Source: Aporrectodea caliginosa
Taxonomy: Eukaryota > Annelida > Clitellata > Crassiclitellata > Lumbricidae
Reading direction: 5' to 3'
NCBI GenBank assembly: GCA_020284085.1
Contig: JACEVL010000825.1
Location: forward strand, 531,001 to 595,000
DNA: 64,000 bases
A model generated the notes under the pieces. That model worked only from the letters and a program-made list of their open reading frames with translations. It was not told where the DNA came from and did no database searches. Shown one piece after another: positions 43,953 to 53,880 of the stretch; position 1 is the stretch's first letter; every line of letters begins with the position of its first letter. A program made the position numbers and the translations under genes.

Positions 43953-46376
43953 ATGGTACTATTACAATACTCCTCCGCAGAACTATTTCTATTCAGATAT
44001 CCGTCTACACCACCACTTCGCTCAACTCGGAAAAAACTGTTTCATTTTAACTTATGGAATCCTGATCATCCAAGAGCCATCACCACCGTTACCACACACC
44101 ACTTCAGACCTACTTCTACACGTTCGCCTTTTCCTCCTAGACAGCTTCGACCGATACAAATTACGCCAGTCAACAACAGGACACCGACTCCATGTAAAAT
44201 TGGTTCGTGGAATGCTTGCTCGATAAACAACAAATCAGCATTAGTCGAGAATCATATTGTAACAACAGATCTTGACATATTTGCTGTTGTCGAAACATCC
44301 CACGAAGCCACAAACTCTCCGTCACTTATCGCTTCCTCCCCGTCAGGCTACAGTTTTTTGGATAAAGCTAGACCTCTTCTACCTGGACAAGATGTCTCCA
44401 ATCTACGCGGTCCTAGAGGAGGTGGAATATGCATCTTTTATAAAAATCATCTACGAACATCTCCAAAAGACACAGGTTTTTTCACTACTTTCGAACATCT
44501 CTCATCCTACTTCACCTTCAGAGATCTACATCTACTCGTCACCGTAGTTTACCGTCCTGGTTCGTCACCTATTACAACAGCCTTCTTCGAAGAATTTTCA
44601 TCTCTACTCGCAACGCTGTCAAAATTCAACTGTTACCTCCTAATATTGGGAGATATGAACATTAAATTTGATCAACCTGACAACGTAAACACCAAGCACA
44701 TGGTTCGTTTGCTGTCGTCGCATAACCTCACTCAACACATTTTGGAACCTACTCACAACCTTGGCCATACTCTTGATGTTCTCATATCACGATTACCGTC
44801 GCTAATTGGAAATATCGACATCTCTCCACCAGGACACTCAGATCACTCTATGATCCACTTCACAATTACCACTCAACCTCCACCTAGAGTCTACCAGAAA
44901 ACTGAAAGGAGATCATTTGTTAATTTTGATTTATCATCATTTGAAAAAGATCTTCATGAATCTGAACTTTACAAAATAACACTTCAACCGAAGCCGCCAG
45001 TGACTGCAGAATCTCTGTTCACCCTCTACGACCGTACGATGGAAGAGCTTCTAAACACTCATGCTCCTCTTCGTAAAATCACCATCCGTAAGAAGCCTGA
45101 CTGTCCTTGGTTCGACTCGGAATGTGCCACTTTAAAACGGAAAACACGCTGCATTGAACGAAAGTGTAAACGCTCGCCAAAAGACACTCGTTTACTCAAT
45201 CTGCTGAAAGTACAAGCACAGAAACAAAGAAAATGTTTTCAGCACAAACGCTCAATCTACTTACGACACAACATTGAAGAAGCGGAGAAGGATGGCAAGG
45301 CTCTCTGGAAATCATTAAACTCTATTTTATCCCCGCAATCCTCTATTGAATGCCCACTCTCACCTGATGAACTTCTTGATCACTTTGCAAACAAAACTGA
45401 AGCTATTCGCCATTCCACCAAAGACGCCCCCTTACCTGACTTGAACCCTAACCACCTAAATTTTCCTGGTCTTTGTGCTTTTGATGAGATCACTTTACCG
45501 GAAGTTGATAAGCTTCTCAGTAACTCCTCCTCCAAGCAATGTGAGCTTGATTCCTGCCCAGTCTGGATTATTAAATCCCTTCGACATATTTTTGCCCCCA
45601 TTTTGATCCTACTCATAAACTGCTCACTTATCACTGCTACCTTACCTGCTTCCCACAAGCGTGCCATTATCCGTCCTCGCATTAAAAAATCAGGCCTTGA
45701 CCCTTCCGATCCTGGTAATTACCGCCCAATCTCTAACCTATCTTTCATCTCCAAACTTGTTGAGCGTGCCGTCCACCGTCAGCTTTCTAACTATGTTGAA
45801 TCCAACTCCTTGCTACCTTTTGTTCAGTCTGGTTTCCGCCGCCTCCACTCCACTGAAACTGCTGTCCTTAAAGTTTATAATGATATAATCATGGCACTTG
45901 ACTCTGGTTTCATAACTGCCCTTCTGTTACTAGATTTCAGCTCTGCCTTTGATTGTGTTGACCATTCCATTCTCATTCAAGTGCTTGAATCTCAATTTGG
46001 CATCATGGCCTCTGCTCTTCTCTGGATTGCTAATTTCTTGACAAACCGATCACACTCTGTGCGACTTGGTTCTAACACTTCTAGGTACTTCAATATCCTC
46101 TTTGGTGTACCTCAAGGTTCTATACTTGGCCCCCTCTTGTTCATCCTCTATACATCTAACATTGTTCACATTGCCTTCAAACACGGCATCCTTATACACC
46201 TTTATGCTGACGACACACAGCTCTATATTAAACTTGCTGCCAAAGACTTTGATAATGCAATGTTTCGCTTGATAACTTGTTTCACTGAAATCCAATCATG
46301 GTGTGCATCCATGCGCCTTAAACTGAATGCCTCCAAGACAGAACTTGATCTGGTTTTACCGCAACCCATTACCTAA
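43953..46376 (+). CDS. LINE ORF2-like: endonuclease and reverse transcriptase, frameshifted
   Basis: 807 codons before the disrupted end. The endonuclease spans about residues 82-310, with WNACSIN, VVETSH (catalytic Glu), LILGDMN, LDVLIS and PGHSDHSM (catalytic Asp-His). The reverse transcriptase spans about 535-800, with RPISNLSFISKLVE, LLLLDFSSAFDCVDH, GVPQGSILGPLLF and the active-site YADD at 751-754. The frame ends prematurely after KTEL because of a single-base shift; downstream homology continues in another frame from about 46345. Confidence 0.9.
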   Translation: MVLLQYSSAELFLFRYPSTPPLRSTRKKLFHFNLWNPDHPRAITTVTTHHFRPTSTRSPFPPRQLRPIQITPVNNRTPTPCKIGSWNACSINNKSALVENHIVTTDLDIFAVVETSHEATNSPSLIASSPSGYSFLDKARPLLPGQDVSNLRGPRGGGICIFYKNHLRTSPKDTGFFTTFEHLSSYFTFRDLHLLVTVVYRPGSSPITTAFFEEFSSLLATLSKFNCYLLILGDMNIKFDQPDNVNTKHMVRLLSSHNLTQHILEPTHNLGHTLDVLISRLPSLIGNIDISPPGHSDHSMIHFTITTQPPPRVYQKTERRSFVNFDLSSFEKDLHESELYKITLQPKPPVTAESLFTLYDRTMEELLNTHAPLRKITIRKKPDCPWFDSECATLKRKTRCIERKCKRSPKDTRLLNLLKVQAQKQRKCFQHKRSIYLRHNIEEAEKDGKALWKSLNSILSPQSSIECPLSPDELLDHFANKTEAIRHSTKDAPLPDLNPNHLNFPGLCAFDEITLPEVDKLLSNSSSKQCELDSCPVWIIKSLRHIFAPILILLINCSLITATLPASHKRAIIRPRIKKSGLDPSDPGNYRPISNLSFISKLVERAVHRQLSNYVESNSLLPFVQSGFRRLHSTETAVLKVYNDIIMALDSGFITALLLLDFSSAFDCVDHSILIQVLESQFGIMASALLWIANFLTNRSHSVRLGSNTSRYFNILFGVPQGSILGPLLFILYTSNIVHIAFKHGILIHLYADDTQLYIKLAAKDFDNAMFRLITCFTEIQSWCASMRLKLNASKTELDLVLPQPIT

Positions 46377-47061
46377 CTCACAATTATTCCACACTGTACT
46401 CAATCTTAGCCCAGATTGCTCCATCAAACCAGCTGATGTTGTCCGAGACCTTGGTGTCCTTCTTGATAACTCGCTGTCTATGAAAACTCATATCTCCAAT
46501 ATAACCAAATCCTGTTTTTTCCATCTCAGACGCATTCGGCAAGTCAAGAAAAGTCTTAACGAGAAATGTGTTCGTACCCTAGTACAGGCCCTTGTCATTT
46601 CTAGAATTGACTACTGCAACTCAGTCCTTTGTGGTCTTCCTGCATCTACCCTTCAACCTCTTACAGCTGTTCTTCATTACGCTGCTAAGCTTATCAAGAA
46701 CCAAAATCCTCGGGATCATGTCACACCGACCCTCCGTGAACTACACTGGCTTCCCATACAAGCTCGCATCAATTTCAAAATCTGTCTTCTAATGTACAGA
46801 ATCTACACAAACTGTTCTCCTGCATACCTTTCTTCACTTGTTACATCCTGTTCCTCTCTCCAATCCAGACGAGGGCTACGTTCATCGTCTCAAGGTGATT
46901 TTGTTGTGACAAGATCACTCAAAAAACTTGGTAACAGAGCATTTGCGCTAGCCGGCCCGGCTGAATGGAACAAACTCCCTGTCTTTATCCGCAAATCCCC
47001 AACTTTATCGATTTTTAAAACTAACCTTAAAACACATCTGTTTAAGATTTACTATGATTAA
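46345..47061 (+). pseudogene. LINE ORF2 C-terminal part in shifted frame
   Basis: Continues the polymerase from LIWFYRNPLPNSQ through VVRDLGVLLDNSLSM, RIDYCNSVLCGLP and LRELHWLPIQARI to LKTHLFKIYYD. These are the usual thumb and C-terminal motifs of L2/CR1-type elements. The frame differs from the upstream ORF by one base, so the copy is probably inactive in cis. Confidence 0.87.
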
Positions 47062-47698
47062 TTTTTCTGTTACGCGCCTTTGTGCAAGATTCCAATTTTG
47101 TTTAGGCGCGCTATAAATAACAGTCTAATAATAATAATAAAAAAAAAACGGACGAAAGCGCTGACATTTAATTGATTGATGTGCTATTCCTAATTCGTTT
47201 TCTCATTAGCTACAGACCGTCCAGAACAGTGTCGTCTAGCAATGAGGGCGATGGGCGCCTTGGGCGGGGTTAGAACGATCTCCCACGGTGGCCAAAAGTG
47301 GGTAGTTTAACGTATATTTACAGTTCTGAGTTTCTTATATATAAGTCGACCAGAGTGTTGGTCTGTTCTCCCATTCCAATTGAGGGTGGGGGCTAGACTG
47401 GTCCAGCAGTCCATCAACGAAGGACTTCGAGACGGTGTGGGTACCTTGCGCTAAGGACTTCGTCGTTCCTCATCCTAGACACAACGAGGTCCTGGACTCA
47501 ACTGTCGATGGGTTACCTTCGGCTAGGCTTTGCGAGTTTGAGTTAACGCTTTCTGACCGACCTTCTCGGTATTGATGATTGGTTTTGGTGCGCCATCGTT
47601 TGATAACTTATGCATTATAAACCCGCGCTGCAGAAGCTGTTAATTATGAACGAATCGGCATGCAGGTATGCTAATCAGCATACGTGTGAGGTTATACG

Positions 47699-47955
47699 GG
47701 GAGATGGTTGAATGGTAACAAGCTAGTACGAAGATCTGAAGGACACGAGTTCGATACTCGCTAGTCCTATAAGGTTGACTCACCCTTCAACTCCTGGGGG
47801 CGACTGTAAAATGAGCAGTAGGACAGATGGACTCATTGCAGGCTGCCATACAGTTAAATTCGACTCCTGTTTAAATTGTTATCGTCTGTTACCACTATAT
47901 CACATTGTCTTACTGCGTACTTGTCAGTTTGATTTAATAAACGAATATTATTATA
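47699..47955 (+). mobile_element. SINE family 3
   Basis: GAGATGGTTGAATGGTAACA, GAGTTCGATACTC (B box), GACTGTAAAATGAGCAG, CAGTTAAATTCGACTCC and CTTGTCAGTTTGATTTAATA. Same order as at 25952-26213. Confidence 0.82.
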
Positions 47956-48402
47956 TACCAGTTAGTTATATAGCAGAAGATGACCTTGACCTTCGCGCAA
48001 TTAGGCGTGTACTAGTCAGGGCGAACGACATCAGCAACTGATTTTCTTTTCATTGATACAGTAAAATTCGAACTGTCGTCCAACATCTCATTAAAACAGC
48101 GGCGACTTGGCAACGAGCGGGAAGCATATTACGTGCTGTAGTCAAGTCAAAGCATTGAGAGCGGAGAAACGCGGGACTTTAATGAACGCCCGATGCAGAA
48201 TGAATGAAGGAGGACCGTAGAGTTAATCTAGACTGACTGCTAACGAATTGCATCGTCTCGCGTTGACTGCGGAGGAACGCAGTGGGTTTTGCAATTACTG
48301 ACGAGAGCAACTTTTCAACGAAGACTCTTGTGAACAATCTTGTACGATTTCCATTCTAAGCCTATATACATTCGAATGATACATACAGACACATCTAGCT
48401 GA

Positions 48403-49129
48403 ACGCATGCACGCTGAATTGCTGATTAACAAATTCATGCTGATTAACGTTGCTATCAACTATTAATGCTATCAACCTGCTTATCCACTGTCGCCTGTTT
48501 CATTGTCTCAATGGACTAACCTTGATTAGGCCTACGCGGCTACGCCTTGGCTTCGGTTGAAGCCTTATGCATCATACACAAGCTTTGTAGAAATTGCTAA
48601 TTCTTACCGAATAGCGTTAATGACCAACCGATTATTCTATATGGATCGGAATGTTGGACAATGCGAAAGCAAGATGAGAAAAGAATTCTTACAGCAGAAA
48701 TGAGTTGGTTACGGGCGATCGCAGGGATTTCAAGGCCGCAGAATAAGAAACGAAGACAATGTCATAAGCAACCAATTAGGCATCAAACAACTCAGCTAGA
48801 CAAAGTCGTAGACGAAGATTTCAATTGTTTGGACAAGTAGACAGAATAACAGTGGACAGAGTCTCACACAATGCACTATAGGGCCCTACATGCAAAATTC
48901 GAAGGAAAAAGAAACAAAGGCGGACCAAGACAACGCTGGATATAGAATATAGATGAGGCTATAACATCACTTGGACAAACACAAGGGCAGCAATGGACCT
49001 GACAAATGACCGAGAACAATGAAGATTCGTACCCGTCGCCGCCAAATGGCTGGCGTCAGGAACTGATGATGATGATGACGAACGTTAATCAGCATGAATT
49101 TGTTAATCAGCAATTCAGCGTGCATGCGT
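48403..49129. repeat. perfect 49-bp inverted repeat pair
   Basis: 48403-48451 and 49081-49129 are exact reverse complements (first arm starts ACGCATGCACGCTGAATTGC). They enclose an RTE-like fragment of about 630 bp. Confidence 0.93.
48690..49080 (+). pseudogene. RTE-like LINE 3' end, decayed
   Basis: Translations with frame breaks recall RRFQLFGQVDRITVDRVSHN and GPRQRW-like RTE C-terminal motifs. It ends GCTGGCGTCAGGAACTGATG then (ATG)n. The same end lies on the minus strand at 60020-60123 and a piece at 22005-22045. Confidence 0.6.
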
Positions 49130-49550
49130 GATGTGTTGCATTGGCTGCCTGTGTCTCAGCGTATCTCATATCGCATTGCTGCTCTTGTTTCTCGTTGTGT
49201 TCTTGGCTGCGCTCCATCTTACTTGCGTGATCTTTGCCGCCCAGTGTCTGATGTTCCAGCGCGTCGGGTGCTTCGCTCTGCGACGAGGGGTGAGTTCCTT
49301 GTTCCACGGACTCGCTTGGCTATTAGGCAGCGCCGTGCTTTCTCGGTTGTTGGCCCTTCCATTTGGAATGACCTACCACTTAAGCTCCGTTTTTTACTTG
49401 TAAGCCATCTGACAGGGTTCTACAAGTCCCTCAAGTCTTTTTTCTTTAGTCGTGGCTGGGCCGGGAGCGCTCCTGAGTAGTTTCTTGAAGGGGCGCTATA
49501 TAAATGCTCTGAATGAATGAATGAATGAATGAATGAATGAATGAATGAAT
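49094..49550 (+). pseudogene. LINE 3' end with the SINE-like tail
   Basis: 128 open codons reading RDVLHWLPVSQRISYRIAAL, FSVVGPSIWNDLPLKLR and SFFFSRGWAGSAPE, the C-terminus of an L2/CR1-type element. The 3' UTR GGGAGCGCTCCTGAGTAG, CTTGAAGGGGCGCTATATAA and (ATGA)n matches the SINE family 1 tail. Confidence 0.82.
49508..49549 (+). repeat. (ATGA)n at LINE 3' end
   Basis: About ten ATGA units directly after GCGCTATATAAATGCTCTGA. Confidence 0.95.
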
Positions 49551-50199
49551 AGAGGTACCTTGTCAGCATGGCTACATGGGTTTCACATATGATATGACTC
49601 CTATCTCCAAATGGGTCCAATCTGGTGCCCATGGACATGCTGACATTTTAGGTCTTACCTAAAGTCGAATCGCTGACGTTGAGCAGAACACGGAACCTGC
49701 TTGCTCATAATTATGCCGATACATGTCCCGATCCATCAAACTGTATACCATGCCTCTGCGGTTAAACGCTAAGCAGAATCGTTCAGTAAATGAGAAACCT
49801 TTCTGTTCTATGCATATGCATATAAAAGACCAACCTCGACGCTCTATCTTCCATTTTCTGTTAAAGACTGGGACAAGGCGTCCTCGCCAATTTATACAGT
49901 CGTCGTCAATGAGCCTCTGTGTGACTGCGTATGACCCACCTAGTAACCTAGATTGGGAACCGGGAAATACCGGTTTACTCCGGGAACCTTTCCCAGAAGG
50001 CGGGAAGAGATTCGTCTTACTTTGACCAGTCGGCAAACAAGTTACAGCGATTGCCCGTCAACATGAGATCGTCTATTTATGAAGCCGCGAATTACCCAGA
50101 AAAGAGACGATAACTGTACTTGCAGACTGTTTCGGGAATATTGCAATGGATAGTTTCTCCTTTCTTCTCTCCTACGTTTCCGCTCCCTGTTTCTGTGAA

Positions 50200-50265
50200 A
50201 TTGCGTATCTCTGTCTCTCTCTGTCTCTCTCTGTCTCTCTCTCTCTGTCTGTCTCTGTCTCTGTC

Positions 50266-50335
<70 letters not shown>
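50200..50335 (+). repeat. (CTGT)n/(CT)n microsatellite
   Basis: Mixed CTCTGT, CTGT and CT runs. Confidence 0.95.
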
Positions 50336-50336
<1 letters not shown>

Positions 50337-50724
50337 GCACGTGAGCCGCGATTTAGCATTTAGCTTGTCTACTATTCGTTACTATATCGTTACCACATAC
50401 TATCTTTCTGTGTCTATAGATCTGTCTGTCTGTTTGCTTGTCTCTTTCGCTATCTCCGTCTATATTTCTATCTTGACATTTCGATCTACCAAAATTTATC
50501 TTCGCCGAACTCCATGTCTGTGTGCAACTCTTTGCCTATGGCTATCGATCTTTTCATGTTGGCCCTAGCATTTCTCTTCTTTGTCGCTCTCTGTATTGCT
50601 TTTGTTATCTCTAACCTCCATCTTCTTGTACTCCTTCATTTCTCTTCCTCTCTCAGATCCTCTTATCGCATCAACTCTGTAATATATGTCTCATCGGATG
50701 TCCATTGCAGAGAGAAAGATAAAG

Positions 50725-50885
50725 AGAGGAGGCAGACAGACAGATATACGGACAGACAGACAGACAGATATGCATGCAGACAGACAGCAGAGAGACAGAG
50801 ATGTAAAGGCAACCAGAGAAAGACAGACAGAGAGAAAGGCAGACAGAGAGCCAGACAGACAAAGAGAAAGGCGGACCGTGAAAGA
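50725..50885 (+). repeat. (GACA)n/(GAGA)n microsatellite, inverted relative to 50200-50335
   Basis: Interrupted GACAGACA and AGAGAAAG runs; the strand complement of the CTGT array about 0.5 kb upstream. Confidence 0.92.
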
Positions 50886-51521
50886 CAAGAAGAGTCAGAC
50901 GCACAAATGAAGCTTGATGGCCGTGTTTGGACTCAATAAAAGTCAGCTTTTAACGTTGACGTAGCATAACTAGACTGCAGTGTATAACCACGCAGGGTCA
51001 ACGCTCTCCTTTAAATGTTCCTGACATTAACATTAATGTTTAGTTTATGGTTGATCATAACCCCTTGCCTTATGTAACTCGTCTTCAACTTGCTGTTCAT
51101 CGTCGCCTACCGTCTAGACTCCTGACCCAGATTTTGACCCGGCCTATTTACTGAATTGTTGACATGACCTACCAGTTGACTTGGGATTGAGTCACCTTGT
51201 GAGTTACTTTGGCGGCGCTATAGAAATTATTTGGATCAGATTAGCCACTAGCACTTATATTAAGAGTAGCACTGGACCTTTGGCTCCCATTTGTCCAATC
51301 GTTACGTAATAATTGCGGCCTCAAATCAACCATGAATTCGGAGCTGGAGTGCATGCATGACGTGTCACTTGGTTCTTGCTAAAGACGAAGAAAAACAAGG
51401 ATTCTGGCCCAAAGTGGGAGACAATGACACAGTTATCAGCGACACACAAAGAGATACAGAGGCAGAAGCAGAGAAACAGACAGACGCAGAGGACACTCGT
51501 ATAGCCAATGAATATGACTAA

Positions 51522-52218
51522 TCATTCGCATTAATCTCATTAACTACTTTGCCTCCTTCTTCAAGATTAGCCTCTGCTGCAGGACCTGCAGCCGCATCAC
51601 CATCAGGCATCTCGGAAGATGCTCCAGTTTCTCCTACAACAACGCTCGAATACGTCTGGACCGCTGTCGTACAGTCGTCCGAATCCTAGCGTCCGTGCCG
51701 GGGCGATCGGAGGCGATCAACCCAGGCGACCAGAAAGCAATTAATATCCAGTCTGTTTGCATTCTGCCTAGACCACGGCCGTCACATCACAGACGCTCCT
51801 GCATGCACGGTCGTCTTTTTCGTCCCTTCACGTCCGTCCCTCTCTCATTCCAGCCTCCCTCTCTCTCTCCCACCGACGCTATTTCTAGGTCTTGCCGGCG
51901 GATGATAGCGAGGATGGCGCCCGGTGACCCGTCGTCAATAACAACCTTCTGCCCGGCAAGGGTACGGAACTCGGCGGGGCAGCTGTCATGGCAAATATTT
52001 GCCGCGAAATAGTGTTTGCTGTGGGTTTCCGATCGGCTGTCCGCTCGTGTAGCAGATCGCAGCGGATCCACAATCTTTTCATAATCGCGAGCAATGAGAA
52101 TCCCATAAAGAACCCATCGACTGATACTATTGCCCGCCGTCTGTCTGCCCCATCTGTGCATCAGCCCAGTAACAACAGCATTAATTTTGTCTAGCCTGGC
52201 AGGTAACGTATCAGCCAT
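51522..52218 (-). CDS. unrecognised two-exon coding candidate
   Basis: Reading on the minus strand, ATG at 52218 opens MADTLPARLDKINAVVTGLM and continues for about 117 codons, including SKHYFAANICHDSCPAEFRT and RRQDLEIAS, to a possible donor (GCGTCG/gtggga, near 51869). A second open stretch begins after GCTAG near 51688, DSDDCTTAVQTYSSVVVGET then SSEMPDGDAAAGPAAEANLE, and stops at TAG near 51522. The two would join in phase 0 to give about 178 aa. Composition looks protein-like and the sequence is not obviously a repeat, but the acceptor has a poor pyrimidine tract. The true N-terminus may be upstream, since the frame is open for about 13 codons before the ATG. No family recognised. Confidence 0.4.
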
Positions 52219-53007
52219 CCAATAAATGCTCTCATGACCGATCGTTTGTTATTAATGCCATTGTTGATTGCCTCAGTATGATTGAGACTCGTGTTATTCC
52301 TAAAGCTATTGGTGTAGCTTAGTGCTAAGTGAAATTAAGAGTATTACTCTATTGCTCAACACTTTTATTATATTATTAGGCTATTTTTTTGTCCAAAGGA
52401 CGAAATCCAGAGGTCGTGGAACTGCACTAAAAAGGGAGAACCGATTTCTGGTATGACTACGGTGTTGTCATAGCAACACCCTTCCAGTTGTGCTTTTATT
52501 TTTTCGTTAAACTTATAATATTAACATTTTGTGATTGTAATCTGACATTTATAAAGCGTCGCTTCAAGGAACAACTCGTCAGTGGCGCTCATGATCCGAA
52601 CCAGTGAAATCACTGCCAAATAATACACACTTCAGGCGCTTGCAAAACTATGGAAGGGACAAACTAAGGAGCTCGACGAAGAAAAAGAAGAAGATGGAAG
52701 AAAGTGAGTAAGAAAAAGAGGACGACGACGACAACAACGAAGAAGAAGAAAACGAAGAACAAAAACACGAAGAGATTGCAGTGTTAAAAAAATTCCCTTC
52801 TTCGTGTTTGTCATGTCTCACAAATTTTACTACTGTCAAATTGCAAGAAAACTTATTTTCATGTTATGTTATGCTGGCTCAATCTGGCTTTCATTTTTCT
52901 TCACCGTAAGACCATGCCAAAACAAGTTTTCTTATAATAATCTGCTAATGCTTACGAACAGTTTAAATCACAAACTGTCAGATGCTTCAATGTAGACCGC
53001 TAGAATC

Positions 53008-53367
53008 TAGCGGTCTCCAAAGTTTTCCAGCGGGGGGCCACATTGCTGACTTTCTAAAGCTCCACGGGCCAAAACTCCGAAGAAAAAACCACGAATGAAT
53101 AACTTTAAACAGACTATTTATTCCTGAAGTCTGATGCAGTGCAGAATTTCATTGCAGATATCAATAACAATTAAGATGGTTTCTCGCTAGTCCTGATTAG
53201 TGTGCAAACAGCGACATGGATTTTGGCAATATGCATGTCAGAGTACAGCGGCGTTAAAATTTTCAATTTCCCAATTTAGTTTGTTTCTTCAAGGAGAGTT
53301 CCGCGGGCCAGATTAAAGGCCTTAGCGGGCCGGATGTGGCCCGCGGGCCGTACTTTGGAGACCCCTG
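53008..53367. mobile_element. hAT-type MITE with GGCCCGCGGGCC ends
   Basis: The right terminus read inward is CAGGGGTCTCCAAAGTACGG and continues with the CCCGCGGGCCACAT motif of Charlie-like hAT elements. The left terminus is TAGCGGTCTCCAAAG. Flanking CGCTAGAA and CGCTAGAT form an imperfect 8-bp TSD. 360 bp, non-coding. Confidence 0.72.
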
Positions 53368-53880
53368 CGCTAGATGGTTATTATAGCGATGATCATATTT
53401 GAAGTATAGGCCTACTATTGTCTTAAATAAAGATTTGCTGATATTTTTGTTTGTTTGACTATTGTAGGCTACCTGTGTGGCACTATCCAATTTCAGTGAT
53501 TTTAACGGCAATACGTTCCTGCTAACTCTACGGGCATTACGACTGCGTAATACATGAAGTTACTGTCACACTTGTGCTGCCCCTATTAGTGTTAGCCTAC
53601 TATTACCACTTTGGAAATTACGTTTCTGTTGAACGGTAATCGCTATTGTTACGTCTATTGACATAATCTAAGCTAACGACTTCTATAGCGCCTCTATAAA
53701 AGTCCGCTCATAATGAGTGGGACTTGCACTATAATAGCCTACTCGACTAAGACATCGGTCAATGATCGCTTGGAGTGAAATCACAATCAAGACTACCAAC
53801 CCATGGGAAAAGACCGATCGATATCCGATAGATAAGATTAACAAGAGGCCAGGCTACGGTGGGTATGTGCAAGTTGGATT

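Larger units (their letters stand above)
43940..47150 (+). mobile_element. L2/CR1-like non-LTR retrotransposon (LINE), nearly intact
   Basis: The single long ORF carries an apurinic-type endonuclease then a reverse transcriptase. One frameshift splits the ORF near 46341-46346. The 3' UTR (from 47062) has a 7-bp stem, CGCGCCT paired with AGGCGCG, near 47075-47112, then CTATAAATAA and an AAT/A-rich tail. The 5' boundary is uncertain and no clear target-site duplication was found. An L2/CR1/Crack-type assignment rests on the C-terminal motifs; a tree would be needed to place the clade. Confidence 0.88.
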
